Shown in pieces: positions 26,941-36,100 of a stretch of DNA of 64,000 bases (its first letter is position 1; each line of letters opens with the position of its first letter). The stretch covers positions 1-64,000 of the forward strand of contig JBJMNK010000034.1 in NCBI GenBank assembly GCA_045804265.1, read 5' to 3'. This stretch comes from JABFXC01 sp045804265. GTDB taxonomy: Bacteria; Gemmatimonadota; Gemmatimonadetes; Gemmatimonadales; Gemmatimonadaceae. The notes beneath the pieces were generated by a model. It was not told the DNA's origin. It made no database searches and saw only the letters and a list, made by a program, of their open reading frames with translations. The translations under genes and the position numbers were made by a program.

Positions 26941-27861
26941 TCAGCCGAGACGGACCCTGGGGTCCGCTTTCGCATACGCCAGGTCGGTGAGGAGATTCAC
27001 GAGGACGAACACGACGCTCATGAACAGCACCGCGCCCTGCACGCCGGGCAAATCTCGGCGGGCGATCGCGTTCACAACGTAGCGGCCGAGTCCGGGCCAG
27101 CTGAAAATTGTCTCGGTGAGGATGCTGCCGGTGAGGTAGGCGCCGAAGTCGAGGCCGAGGACGGTGATGACCGGGATCAGCGCGTTGCGGAGGGCGTGGC
27201 GGACGACGACGAAGCGCTCCTGGACGCCCTTGGCGCGGGCGGTGCGCGTGAAGTCGGAGCCTAACGCTTCGAGCATCGCCGAGCGGGTCATCCGCGCCAG
27301 GAAGGCGATCGAGCGCATGCCTAACGCGATGGCGGGAAGGACCAGGTACTTGAGGCCGCCGAACCCGGACGGCGGGAGCCAGCGCAGCTTCACGGCGAAG
27401 ATCAGGATCAGGATCAGGCCGATCCAGTACACAGGGAAGGAGATCCCGAGGTAGGCGACGCCGAGCGAGAGGCGGTCCATCCAGCCTCCGGGGTTGCGCG
27501 CGGCGAGCACGCCTAACGTCAGGCCGCAGAGCGCCGCCAGCAGCATCGCCGCGCCGGCCAGCTGCAGCGTCTTCGGGAAGCGCTCGAGAAGGTCGGAGAG
27601 GATCGGGCGGCCGGTGATGTACGAGCGGCCGAGGTCCCCGCGCAGCACGCCGCCGGCGTAGTGGGCGAACTGCGCCGGAAGCGGATCGTCGAGCCGGAGC
27701 TCGGTGCGGAGGCGGGCGATCGTCTCGGCGTCGGCGCGCTCACCGACCATCGCCATCACCGGGTCGCCAGGCGCGACATAGAGCAGGAGAAAGACCACCA
27801 CCAGCACGCCGAACAGCGTCGGGATCGACAGGAGCAGGCGGCGGAGGAAGACGCGAGCCAC
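26941..27861 (-). CDS. Peptide/nickel-type ABC transporter permease (DppB-like)
   Basis: 306 residues, six predicted membrane helices, N-terminal signature RRLLLSIPTLFGVLVVVFLL and the EAA-loop region ARAKGVQERFVVVRHALRNALIP. This is the DppB/OppB-type inner-membrane subunit of a peptide importer. GTG start 6 bases after the binding-protein stop. Only the B-type permease and the binding protein are present; the C-type permease and ATPases are not in the window, and family B copy 2 follows directly. Confidence 0.9.
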   Translation of the reverse strand: MARVFLRRLLLSIPTLFGVLVVVFLLLYVAPGDPVMAMVGERADAETIARLRTELRLDDPLPAQFAHYAGGVLRGDLGRSYITGRPILSDLLERFPKTLQLAGAAMLLAALCGLTLGVLAARNPGGWMDRLSLGVAYLGISFPVYWIGLILILIFAVKLRWLPPSGFGGLKYLVLPAIALGMRSIAFLARMTRSAMLEALGSDFTRTARAKGVQERFVVVRHALRNALIPVITVLGLDFGAYLTGSILTETIFSWPGLGRYVVNAIARRDLPGVQGAVLFMSVVFVLVNLLTDLAYAKADPRVRLG

Positions 27862-27867
27862 GCGCGC

Positions 27868-29532
27868 CTAACGGCCGCCCGCGTGCTCGATCGAGACGCC
27901 GCGCATGTCCTGGCCGTTGAGGATCGACGGAAGCTGGAAGCCGCGGATCCAGGGCTGCACCGCGTCGAGGTCGCGGTAGAAGAACAGGTACAGCATCGGC
28001 GCGTCGTTGAAGGCGAGCGCGTCGGCCTGCTTGTAGAGCGTCACCCGTTTCGCGTCGTCCGGCTCGCGCCGGGCGGCGTCGACCAGCTTGTCGAACGCGG
28101 GACTCTGGTAGAACGAGACGTTTCCGCCAACACCCTTGTTCGCGCTGTGCAGCAGGGGATAGAGGAAGTTCTCGGCGTCGGGATAGTCGGCGAACCAGTC
28201 CTTCAGTGCGAGGTCGGTGTCGCCCTTGCGCGCCGCCTCGCGCATCGCCGCGCTCTCGCGCTGCACGATCTTCGCGCGAATGCCGACCTTGGCCAGGTAG
28301 CTCTGGATCGCTTCGGCCAGCCGCGGAAAGGGAGCAGTCTGTCCGGTCCACAGCTCGACGTCGATACCGTTAGGGAAGCCGGCGTCGGTGAGGAGCTGCT
28401 TCGCCTTCGTGGTGTCGTAGGCGTAGTGACGAGTCGAGTCACCGCCATCGAGCGCTGGTGGAATGACGCCGCCGGCCACGTTCCCGCGACCGCCGATGAG
28501 CTGGTCGAGGATCGTCTTCGTGTCCACCGCGTAGTTGATCGCCTGCCTGACCCGCACGTCCTTGAGCGGGCCACGCGTGGTATTGATCGCCATGTACCAG
28601 AGCCGCAGCCCGGGCGCCGATGCGAGCGTTCCGCTGCGCTCGTCGGTGTTCTCCCAACGATGCGTATCCGCCTCGGGAATGTAGAGAATGTCCACGTTCC
28701 CGCTCTCGAACTCGGCGACCGCGGTGCTCGGCTCGGCGATCACCCGCGCCATCAGCGAATCCGACGCGGCCTTGCCACCCCAGTACTTGTCGTTGCGCGC
28801 GAGCTTCACGTAGTCGTCGTGCTTCCACTCGACGAAGCGCCACGGCCCGGTGCCGACCGGGTGCTCGCCGAAATCGGCGGGCGTCGAGTCGGGGACGATC
28901 GACGCGACCGGCATGGCCAGCAGCTTGGGAAAGATCGGGAATGCTTCGTCGAGCACGATCACGATCGTGCTGTCGTCGCGGACGGTGACGCCGCTGATCG
29001 TCGTGGCCTTCCCGTCGGCGAACGCCTTCGCGCCCTGGATGGGGTAGAGCGGCCAGCCACGACCGCCGCGCTCCTTCGGGTCGAGTGCGCGCTCGAAGCT
29101 GTGCAGCACCTGCCGCGCGACGAACGGCTTGCCGTCGTGGAAGGTGACGCCCGGGCGCAGGTGGAACGTGTACGTGCGGCCGTCGGCCGAAATCTCCCAG
29201 CGCGTCGCGAGCGCGGGGACGAGCCGCGCGTCGGGGGTGAAGCGCGTCAGCCCGTCGAAGATGTAACCGACGTCACGACCGGTCGGGACGTCGGTGGACT
29301 TCGCCGGATCGAGCGAGCGCGGATCGTAGTTGTCGCGCGAGTCGATGATCGTACGTCTGGCCGGCGAGGCATCCGAGCCTTTGCAGCTCCCGGCAATCAT
29401 CGCTACGGCGATGAGAGACGAGAGAAGAGTCGCCCGGCGGAACCGAACGCGGAGAGGCCGCGAAGCGATGCCGAGGATCGGGCGGCGGATCGCGGGGCGC
29501 GGAGAAGGCGACTCGACGAGAAAGAGGGGCAC
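27868..29532 (-). CDS. Peptide-binding lipoprotein of an ABC transporter (SBP family 5)
   Basis: 554 residues with a solute-binding family 5 fold (PRSLDPA, HLRPGVTFHDGKPF, RVRQAINYAVD). A lipobox IAGSC puts the acylated Cys at residue 50; the n-region before it is unusually long and Arg-rich. Captures oligopeptides or similar solutes for the adjacent permease. The stop codon TAG is supplied by an octamer copy (27866-27873). Part of the signal-peptide coding sequence resembles an arm of repeat family B. Confidence 0.9.
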   Translation of the reverse strand: MPLFLVESPSPRPAIRRPILGIASRPLRVRFRRATLLSSLIAVAMIAGSCKGSDASPARRTIIDSRDNYDPRSLDPAKSTDVPTGRDVGYIFDGLTRFTPDARLVPALATRWEISADGRTYTFHLRPGVTFHDGKPFVARQVLHSFERALDPKERGGRGWPLYPIQGAKAFADGKATTISGVTVRDDSTIVIVLDEAFPIFPKLLAMPVASIVPDSTPADFGEHPVGTGPWRFVEWKHDDYVKLARNDKYWGGKAASDSLMARVIAEPSTAVAEFESGNVDILYIPEADTHRWENTDERSGTLASAPGLRLWYMAINTTRGPLKDVRVRQAINYAVDTKTILDQLIGGRGNVAGGVIPPALDGGDSTRHYAYDTTKAKQLLTDAGFPNGIDVELWTGQTAPFPRLAEAIQSYLAKVGIRAKIVQRESAAMREAARKGDTDLALKDWFADYPDAENFLYPLLHSANKGVGGNVSFYQSPAFDKLVDAARREPDDAKRVTLYKQADALAFNDAPMLYLFFYRDLDAVQPWIRGFQLPSILNGQDMRGVSIEHAGGR

Positions 29533-29606
29533 GGTCAGGGGGCCGGCGGTTGACAGAAGTGCGTGAAACGGGAGAACTTACGCCCCTCTCCCGTACAGCG
29601 TCAATC

Positions 29607-30533
29607 GTGCCCCTCATCATATACGCCGACGATCATGAGGACATGCGCCGGATGGTGCGCGACGTCCTCGAGGCGTTCGGGCACGAGGTCCGCGTGGTCC
29701 CCGATGGTGCCGCCGCCCTCGCGGCCGTCGCCGAGCGTGAGCCCGACCTCCTGATCCTCGACCGGCAGATGCCGATCATGAACGGGATCGAGGCCTGCCG
29801 CGCGGTGAAGGAGAATCCGTTCACCGGCCACATCCCCGTGCTCATGCTCACCGCGTTAGGCGCGGTCGAGCGGAAGCTCGAGGGTTACGACGCCGGTGCC
29901 GACGACTATCTCGTGAAGCCGTTCGATACCCGCGAGCTGCGGGCGCGGGTGGACGCGATGCTCCGACTCGTCAAGCGCGAGGCCGATCGCAACCCGACCA
30001 GCGGCCTCCCCGGCGGGCGCGCGGTCGAGGACGAGCTGCGGCGGCGCGTCGCGGTGGGGGAGCCGTTCGCCGTCTGCTACATAGACCTCGACAACTTCAA
30101 GCCGTTCGCTGACACCTTCGGCTTCGCAACCGCGGACCGGGTCATCCGCGAGACCGGCCGCGCGCTGCGCGAGGCGGCCGCGGCGACCGGCGGTGGTGAC
30201 GCCGGCGACTTCGTCGGCCACATTGGTGGAGATGATTTCATCGTCGTGACGCGCGAGGATCGGGGCGAGTCTCTCGCGAGGGCGAGCGCGGACAAGTTTC
30301 GCGAGACGGTCGAGGACATCATAGGACCGGACAAGCTCGCCGAAGGCGAGTTCGCCGGGGTCGACCGCGAAGGAGTGTCGCGGCGCTTTCCGCTGGCGAA
30401 GATGACGAGCGCGGTGCTGATCATCTCACCGGAGCGGTGGGAGTCGGCGTCGAAGCTCGGCGAGATCGCGGCAGCGACGAAGCGCGCGGCGCGGACGCAG
30501 GGCGCGGGCACCATTGCCGTGCAGCGAGTGTAG
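29607..30533 (+). CDS. Response regulator with GGDEF-type output domain
   Basis: About 308 residues from a GTG at 29607: receiver (Asp pocket YADDHED; phospho-acceptor in LILDRQMP; Lys in DYLVKPFDT), then a GGDEF-like domain whose active loop reads HIGGDDFIVV, with a metal-binding YIDLDNFKPF. It may make cyclic di-GMP, but an unusual GGDDF loop and a divergent N-terminal part (GLPGGRAVEDEL) leave activity open. A TTG 57 bases upstream in the same frame is an alternative start; no Shine-Dalgarno helps decide. The upstream gene is divergent. Confidence 0.82.
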   Translation: MPLIIYADDHEDMRRMVRDVLEAFGHEVRVVPDGAAALAAVAEREPDLLILDRQMPIMNGIEACRAVKENPFTGHIPVLMLTALGAVERKLEGYDAGADDYLVKPFDTRELRARVDAMLRLVKREADRNPTSGLPGGRAVEDELRRRVAVGEPFAVCYIDLDNFKPFADTFGFATADRVIRETGRALREAAAATGGGDAGDFVGHIGGDDFIVVTREDRGESLARASADKFRETVEDIIGPDKLAEGEFAGVDREGVSRRFPLAKMTSAVLIISPERWESASKLGEIAAATKRAARTQGAGTIAVQRV

Positions 30534-30561
30534 GAGCAACGAAAACCATCCGGAACGAACG

Positions 30562-30774
30562 ATGAAGCAGCGACGGGACGAGCCGAAGGTCGAACGGGGG
30601 TACACCTACCGGCGCGAGCTGAGTCGTGGCGACCTGCTCCCAGCGTTAGGCGCTGGGATCGCGGTCGGCGCGGTGGCGTTCTACATCGCGACGCTCTTCC
30701 TGCAGCGGACGCCGCTCGTCCCCGGTCCGCTCGAGCCGACGGGCCGCCTGCGACCGACGCGCGCTCGAGTGTGA
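30562..30774 (+). CDS. Small single-helix membrane protein
   Basis: 70 residues: a charged N-terminus (MKQRRDEPKVERGYTYRREL), one membrane helix (~28-46) and a Pro-rich C-terminus. The stop overlaps the start of the TamA-like gene (TGATG), so it is translationally coupled and may assist that system. Function unknown. The octamer copy (30644) sits inside the palindrome CAGCGTTAGGCGCTG. Confidence 0.7.
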   Translation: MKQRRDEPKVERGYTYRRELSRGDLLPALGAGIAVGAVAFYIATLFLQRTPLVPGPLEPTGRLRPTRARV

Positions 30775-33110
30775 TGCCACTCGAGCGCCGGCGCTGGCCT
30801 GCCGGCCCGCTTTTCTTCTCCTCGCTGCTGCTCGGACTGTCGATCGCGACGGTGCCGCGCGTGGCGCGCGCACAGCTCCTCGCCTGCCAGCCCGGTGAGC
30901 CCGAGGTGCGCGCGCTCGACTTCAAGGGCAACCACGCGCTCAGGGACGACGACCTCTCGCAGATCGTCGCGACGACGACGTCGAGCTTCACGCACCGCGC
31001 CTTCCGCTTCATCGGCGAGAAGCGCTGCCTCGACCGCGAGGAGCTCGCCCGCGACATCGCGCGGGTGAAGCTCTATTACCGCATGCGCGGCTACTGGGAA
31101 GCACAGGTCGACACCGCCGTCAGGCGCCGCGGCGATGGCGTCGCGGTGACGTTCAACGTCGTCGAGGGGCTGCCGATCCGCCTGACGACGCTGCGCATCG
31201 CCGGGCTCGACTCGGTCGAGAACCGCAACGCGATCCTCGGCGGGCTCGATACCACCACCGGCGGTCCGTACGACGAGATCCGCCTGACGGCGCTCGCCGA
31301 CACGATCGGCGCGCGGCTCCTCGACAACGGCTATCCCGGCGCGCGGATCGCCGTCGGCCACGACGTCGCGCGCGACGCGCGCACGAGCGCCTACTACATC
31401 GACGTCGACCCGGGCCGCCTCGCACGCATCAGCGAGGTGCGCGTGGTGGTGGACAGCACGCGCGGCGGGCAGAAGATCTCCTCGCGCACCGTCAGGCGGA
31501 TCCTCGGGCTCAGGCGCGGGTCGGTGTACCGGCGCAAGGATCTCGTCGCGGCGCAGCGAAACCTCTACGCGACCGATGCCTATCGCCACGTCGAGCTCGG
31601 GCTGGCGCCGGGGCAGAGCGCGGAAGACTCGCTGCTCGTGGTGCAGGCGTCGCTGATCGAGGGCGACATGCGCTCGATGCAGACCGGTGTCGGCTGGGGA
31701 ACGATCGACTGCTTCCGCTCGCAGGCGACCTACGGCGACCGCAACTTCCTCGGCGGTGCCCGTCGCGTCGACGTGACGGCGCGCGTGTCGAAGCTCGGCA
31801 TCGCCAACCCGACCAGGTCCGACTTCGTCCGCAAGGCGATGTGCTGGTACGCGGCGAACGACTCGATCAATTCACGTGCGGTGAACTACTACACCGGCGT
31901 GACCTATCGCCAGCCGGTGTTCTTCGGGCTGCGCGCGCGGAACGTGCCGAGCTTCACGATCTACAGCGAGCGCCGCTCGGAGTTCAACCAGTACGAGCGC
32001 GACACGCCGATCGGTCTGCTGGCGCAGGTCACCCGCGAGCAGTGGGCGCGGGCGCCGATCACCGTCGGCTACCAGATCGAGCGCGGTCGCACCCGGGCGG
32101 CGCCGGCGTTCTTCTGCAGCCTCTTCCTGATCTGCGACGAGAAGCTGCGGACGCAGATCGCCGACAGCACGATCCGCCTTGCTGCACTGAGTGCGGCGCT
32201 GACGGTGGACCGCACCGACGTCCCGCTGAGCCCGACCACCGGCGGGATCCTCCGGGTCGAGCTTCGCCACGCGTCGCGGTTCATCGGCTCGTCGCCGTCG
32301 CTCCAGTTCAACCGCGGAATCATCGACGGCAGCGTCTACACGCCGTTAGGCGGGGGCGCGGTGCTGGCGCTCCGCTTCCGCGGCGGGATCATCACGCCGC
32401 TTCGTCCCTCGCTCAGCGGCTTCGACCTGTCGAGTCACTTCCTCCCGCCGCAGGAGCGACTTTATGGTGGCGGCTCGAACACCGTTCGCGGGGTTCAGCA
32501 GAACGAGCTCGGGCCGCTCGTCTACGTCGCGAAGCCGGGCTACGTCGTCGTCGAAAACGTCAACGACTCGACGCGGACCTTCGCGGTAAAGGCCCCGAGC
32601 GACTCGCAGCCGAACATCAACCTCAAGGGCTATGTTTCGGTGCCGACCGGGGGAACGCGCCTGGTCGTCGCCAACGCCGAGGTCCGCTTTCGAGATCCGT
32701 TCTTCCCGAACCTGCTGCAGTGGACGGTGTTCACCGACGCCGGAAATGTCTGGGAGGCCTCGAACCCGAAGCTCGCGACGCAGAGCTTCCGGGTGACGCC
32801 CGGGCTCGGGCTCAGCATCCTCAGCTTCCTTGGTCCCATCGGCGTCACTGCCGGGTACAATGACAGGACCCAGCCGAAGGCGCCGCTCTATTACAACGAC
32901 GTCTATCGGGCGAACAAGGACTTGCCCGACCCTAACGTTTCGAGCGGCACCGTCTGCCTGCAGACGACGGGAATCTCGACGCTCCACAAGCGCGACGGGC
33001 GGTGGGTGCAGGATACCGGCGAGTGCGGCGCGCCGAGCTTCCAGCCGGCGCGGCGGCAGCGCTTCGCCGACAAGATCGTATTGCTCTTCTCGATCGGCCA
33101 GGCGTTCTGA
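30774..33110 (+). CDS. TamA/BamA-like outer-membrane assembly barrel
   Basis: 778 residues: signal peptide (~1-34, ending VARAQ), POTRA-like repeats (~45-330; e.g. VRALDFKGNHALRDDDL and RISEVRVVV), and a C-terminal Omp85 barrel (~340-778) with YGGGSNTVRGVQQNELGP, the loop-6 motif region, and a final aromatic strand ending QAF. With the TamB-like gene 55 bases downstream it forms a TAM-type system for outer-membrane protein or lipid transport. Two in-frame start codons, GTG at 30771 and ATG at 30774; the ATG is preferred. Confidence 0.9.
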   Translation: MPLERRRWPAGPLFFSSLLLGLSIATVPRVARAQLLACQPGEPEVRALDFKGNHALRDDDLSQIVATTTSSFTHRAFRFIGEKRCLDREELARDIARVKLYYRMRGYWEAQVDTAVRRRGDGVAVTFNVVEGLPIRLTTLRIAGLDSVENRNAILGGLDTTTGGPYDEIRLTALADTIGARLLDNGYPGARIAVGHDVARDARTSAYYIDVDPGRLARISEVRVVVDSTRGGQKISSRTVRRILGLRRGSVYRRKDLVAAQRNLYATDAYRHVELGLAPGQSAEDSLLVVQASLIEGDMRSMQTGVGWGTIDCFRSQATYGDRNFLGGARRVDVTARVSKLGIANPTRSDFVRKAMCWYAANDSINSRAVNYYTGVTYRQPVFFGLRARNVPSFTIYSERRSEFNQYERDTPIGLLAQVTREQWARAPITVGYQIERGRTRAAPAFFCSLFLICDEKLRTQIADSTIRLAALSAALTVDRTDVPLSPTTGGILRVELRHASRFIGSSPSLQFNRGIIDGSVYTPLGGGAVLALRFRGGIITPLRPSLSGFDLSSHFLPPQERLYGGGSNTVRGVQQNELGPLVYVAKPGYVVVENVNDSTRTFAVKAPSDSQPNINLKGYVSVPTGGTRLVVANAEVRFRDPFFPNLLQWTVFTDAGNVWEASNPKLATQSFRVTPGLGLSILSFLGPIGVTAGYNDRTQPKAPLYYNDVYRANKDLPDPNVSSGTVCLQTTGISTLHKRDGRWVQDTGECGAPSFQPARRQRFADKIVLLFSIGQAF

Positions 33111-33165
33111 TCGAGCGTCGGCGACGCAACGAATGAAGTCACCAGCATCGGGTCACATCGGATAG

Positions 33166-36100
33166 ATGGCGGGAATGTCGCGGCGACGATTCGTCGCCCT
33201 CGTGAGCGGGCTGTCGCTCGTCGTGCTCGGCCTCCTGGTCGGGCTCGTCGTCGTGCTCATCACGCAGACTCCCTATGGCCGCGACAAGGTGCGCGACATC
33301 ATCGTCGGGCGGATCAGTCCCGCGGTGCACGGCCGGATGTACGTCGGCGACATTCACGGCGGGCTGCTCGGCGGCGTGATCATCGACTCGCTGGAGATCC
33401 GCGACCCCGATGATTCGCTGCTTCTCGCCAGCGGCCCGATCAAGCTCGATTACAATCCACGCGACCTCGTCGACAAGCGCGTCCTGCTCTCCAACGCCGA
33501 GCTGACGCGCCCCGTCTTCTACGCGCGCCGCCACGCCAACGGCGAGTGGAACTTCCGCCGCACCTTCCCCGGGAACGGGAAGAAGAGCGTGCCGATCCCC
33601 GGGCAGCGCGGCTTCGGCGACTACATCGTCGCCGACTCGGTGACGATCAGGGATGGAAGGTTCATCCTGACGATGCCCTGGCATCCGCCCGACTCGCTGC
33701 GCGGGGCGAAGCGCGATAGCGCCGTCCGCGCAGCGTTAGGCTCGTCCGAGCACGAGGTGCGCCGCACCGCCGAAGGCTATGCCAAGACGTGGCGCTGGAG
33801 CGGGATCGACGTCGAGTCGCCATACGTGCGGATCGCCGACCCGGACAGCGTCGGGCAGCTCTACACGGCGGGGAAGATGTCGTTCAAGGAGTCCGACCCG
33901 CCGTTCCTCTTCAGCAACATGAAGGCGGTCGCGCGCGTGCACGGCGACTCGGTCTGGCTCGACGTGCCGCATTGGGATCTCCCCGGCTCGACCGGGAGCG
34001 CGAAGGGGAAGGTCGTGTGGGGGAGCGACCTGCCGGTGCGCTACGCGATCGACGTCGCCGGCGACTCGATCTCGTTCGCCGACGTGGCCTGGGTCTATCC
34101 GACGCTCCCGACCGAGGGGGGCGGGCACGCGAACGTGCGCATCGTCAACGACCCGAAGAATCTCGACGTCATCGAGTACCAGCTGACGAAGATGGACGTG
34201 CGCAGCACGAAGTCGCACCTGACCGGCGCGATGACCTTCGCCGTCGGCGCCCCGGTGCTCGCGGTGAAGAACCTCGACGTCACCGCGACGCCGATCGACT
34301 TCGCCTTCATCCGCGCGCTCAACGGCAAGCCGTTCCCGGTGGACTGGCAGGGAACGATCTCGGGAACGCTCCATGCCGCCGGCGGCCCGCTCAATCGCTT
34401 CAAGGTCGATGCGGCGAACCTCGTCTTCCGCGATGCGCACGTGCCCGGCGCCGAGACGCGAGCGACAGCGAAGGGTGAGCTCGACATTCTCTATCCCGCG
34501 TTCACCCTCTTCCGCGGGCTCGACGTCAACGTGTCGAGCATGGATCTGCGCACGATCCAGTATCTCTACCCGAACTTCCCGCGGCTGCACGGCACGAACT
34601 CCGGGACGGCGACGCTCGACTCGTCGTGGCTCGACGTGCGTTTCGCCAACGGGGACCTGACCTGGCACGACGGACCGGGTGAGCCGACCAACGTGACCGG
34701 CTCGGGACGCGTCACGTACGGCGAGAAGTTCATGACGTACGACATGACACTCGACGCGAAGACGCTCTCGCTCACCGAGCTGGCGCAGTCGTACCCGATG
34801 CTGCCGGTGCGCGGGCTGGTGAGCGGGCCGGCGCGGATCAGCGGCACCACCGAAGCGCTCGACGTGAACACCACGCTCACCGGTGCGGCGGGAACGGTGG
34901 CGTTCAATGGGCGGCTCGACAGCTATCCGCCCGGCTACGCGATGCGCGGCCAGACGACGCTCACGCATCTCGACGTGCGCACGCTGCTCGAGCGGGCCGA
35001 CCTTCCCGCGACCGACATCAGCGCGGAGCTCGATGCCGACGTCGCCGGCGACTCGCTGTCGAACCTGGTCGGCCGCCTGACGACGGTGGTCAAGCCGGGA
35101 TCGGTGGTGGACGGCGTGCGCATCTTCTCCGGGCGCGCCCGCCTCGCGGCCGACGCCGGCCGCCTGCACGTGGACTCGCTCTCGCTGGAAACGACGGCGG
35201 CGACGGTGTTCGCGTCGGGCGGGATCGGGCTCGACCCGGCGGTGCGCGACTCGCTCCGCGTCGCGGTGTTCGTCGACTCGTTAGGCGGGCTGCGTCGCTG
35301 GGTGGCCGCCGACGCCGCCGACTCACTCGGCGGCTCCTTCTCCGTCAACGGCACGCTCACCGGCTCGATCCGGGCGCTCGACGCGCGCGGCACGATCGCG
35401 GCGGCGTCGCTCTACCGCGCCGGATCCAGCGCGTCGGCGATCAAGGGGACCTTCGCCCTCCGCGACGTCACCTCGGCACCGTTAGGCGACGTCATCGTCG
35501 GCATCGACTCGGCCCTCGTCGGCGGAATCGCGCTGGCGAGGATGGACGGGCTGGTCGATCTCGACGGGCCGGGACACGGGCGCGTCTCGCTCGAGGCGCG
35601 CGAGACGAGCGGGCAGACCGCCCGCGCCAGCGCCGACGTCCTCGTGCGCGGCGATACCATCGAAACCCGGCTCGACTCGCTCACCCTCGCGACCGACAGC
35701 AGCGCCACCGGCACCCGCTGGCGGCTGACGGCGCCGGGGCGGATCGTGACGTCGGCGGCGATGATCGACGTCGCGCCGCTGCGCTTCGAGGACGGGAAGG
35801 GCGGGACGATCGCCGGCTCGGCGCTCCTCCCCGCCAGCGGCCCGATCTCGGGAACGCTGGTCGGCGACAAGGTGCCGCTGCGCGACCTGGCCAGCTTCGC
35901 CCAGCTGCACGTGCCGTTAGGCGGTCTCGCCTCGTTCCGCGTCGCGCTGACCGGCAGCCGGCCGGCGCCGCTCCTCGACTGGACGGCGCTCCTCCAGCAG
36001 CCGCAGACCGCGAGCGTCCGCCTCGACCGCATCGAGGCGAACGGGAAGTACGCCGACCGCAGCTTCGGCGCGACGGCGCGATTCTATCGCGGCCAGCAGG

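Noticed and set aside
29550..29555. TTGACA as the -35 box of the GGDEF regulator
   Set aside because: No fitting -10 box lies 16-18 bases downstream; it may equally be an alternative TTG start codon.
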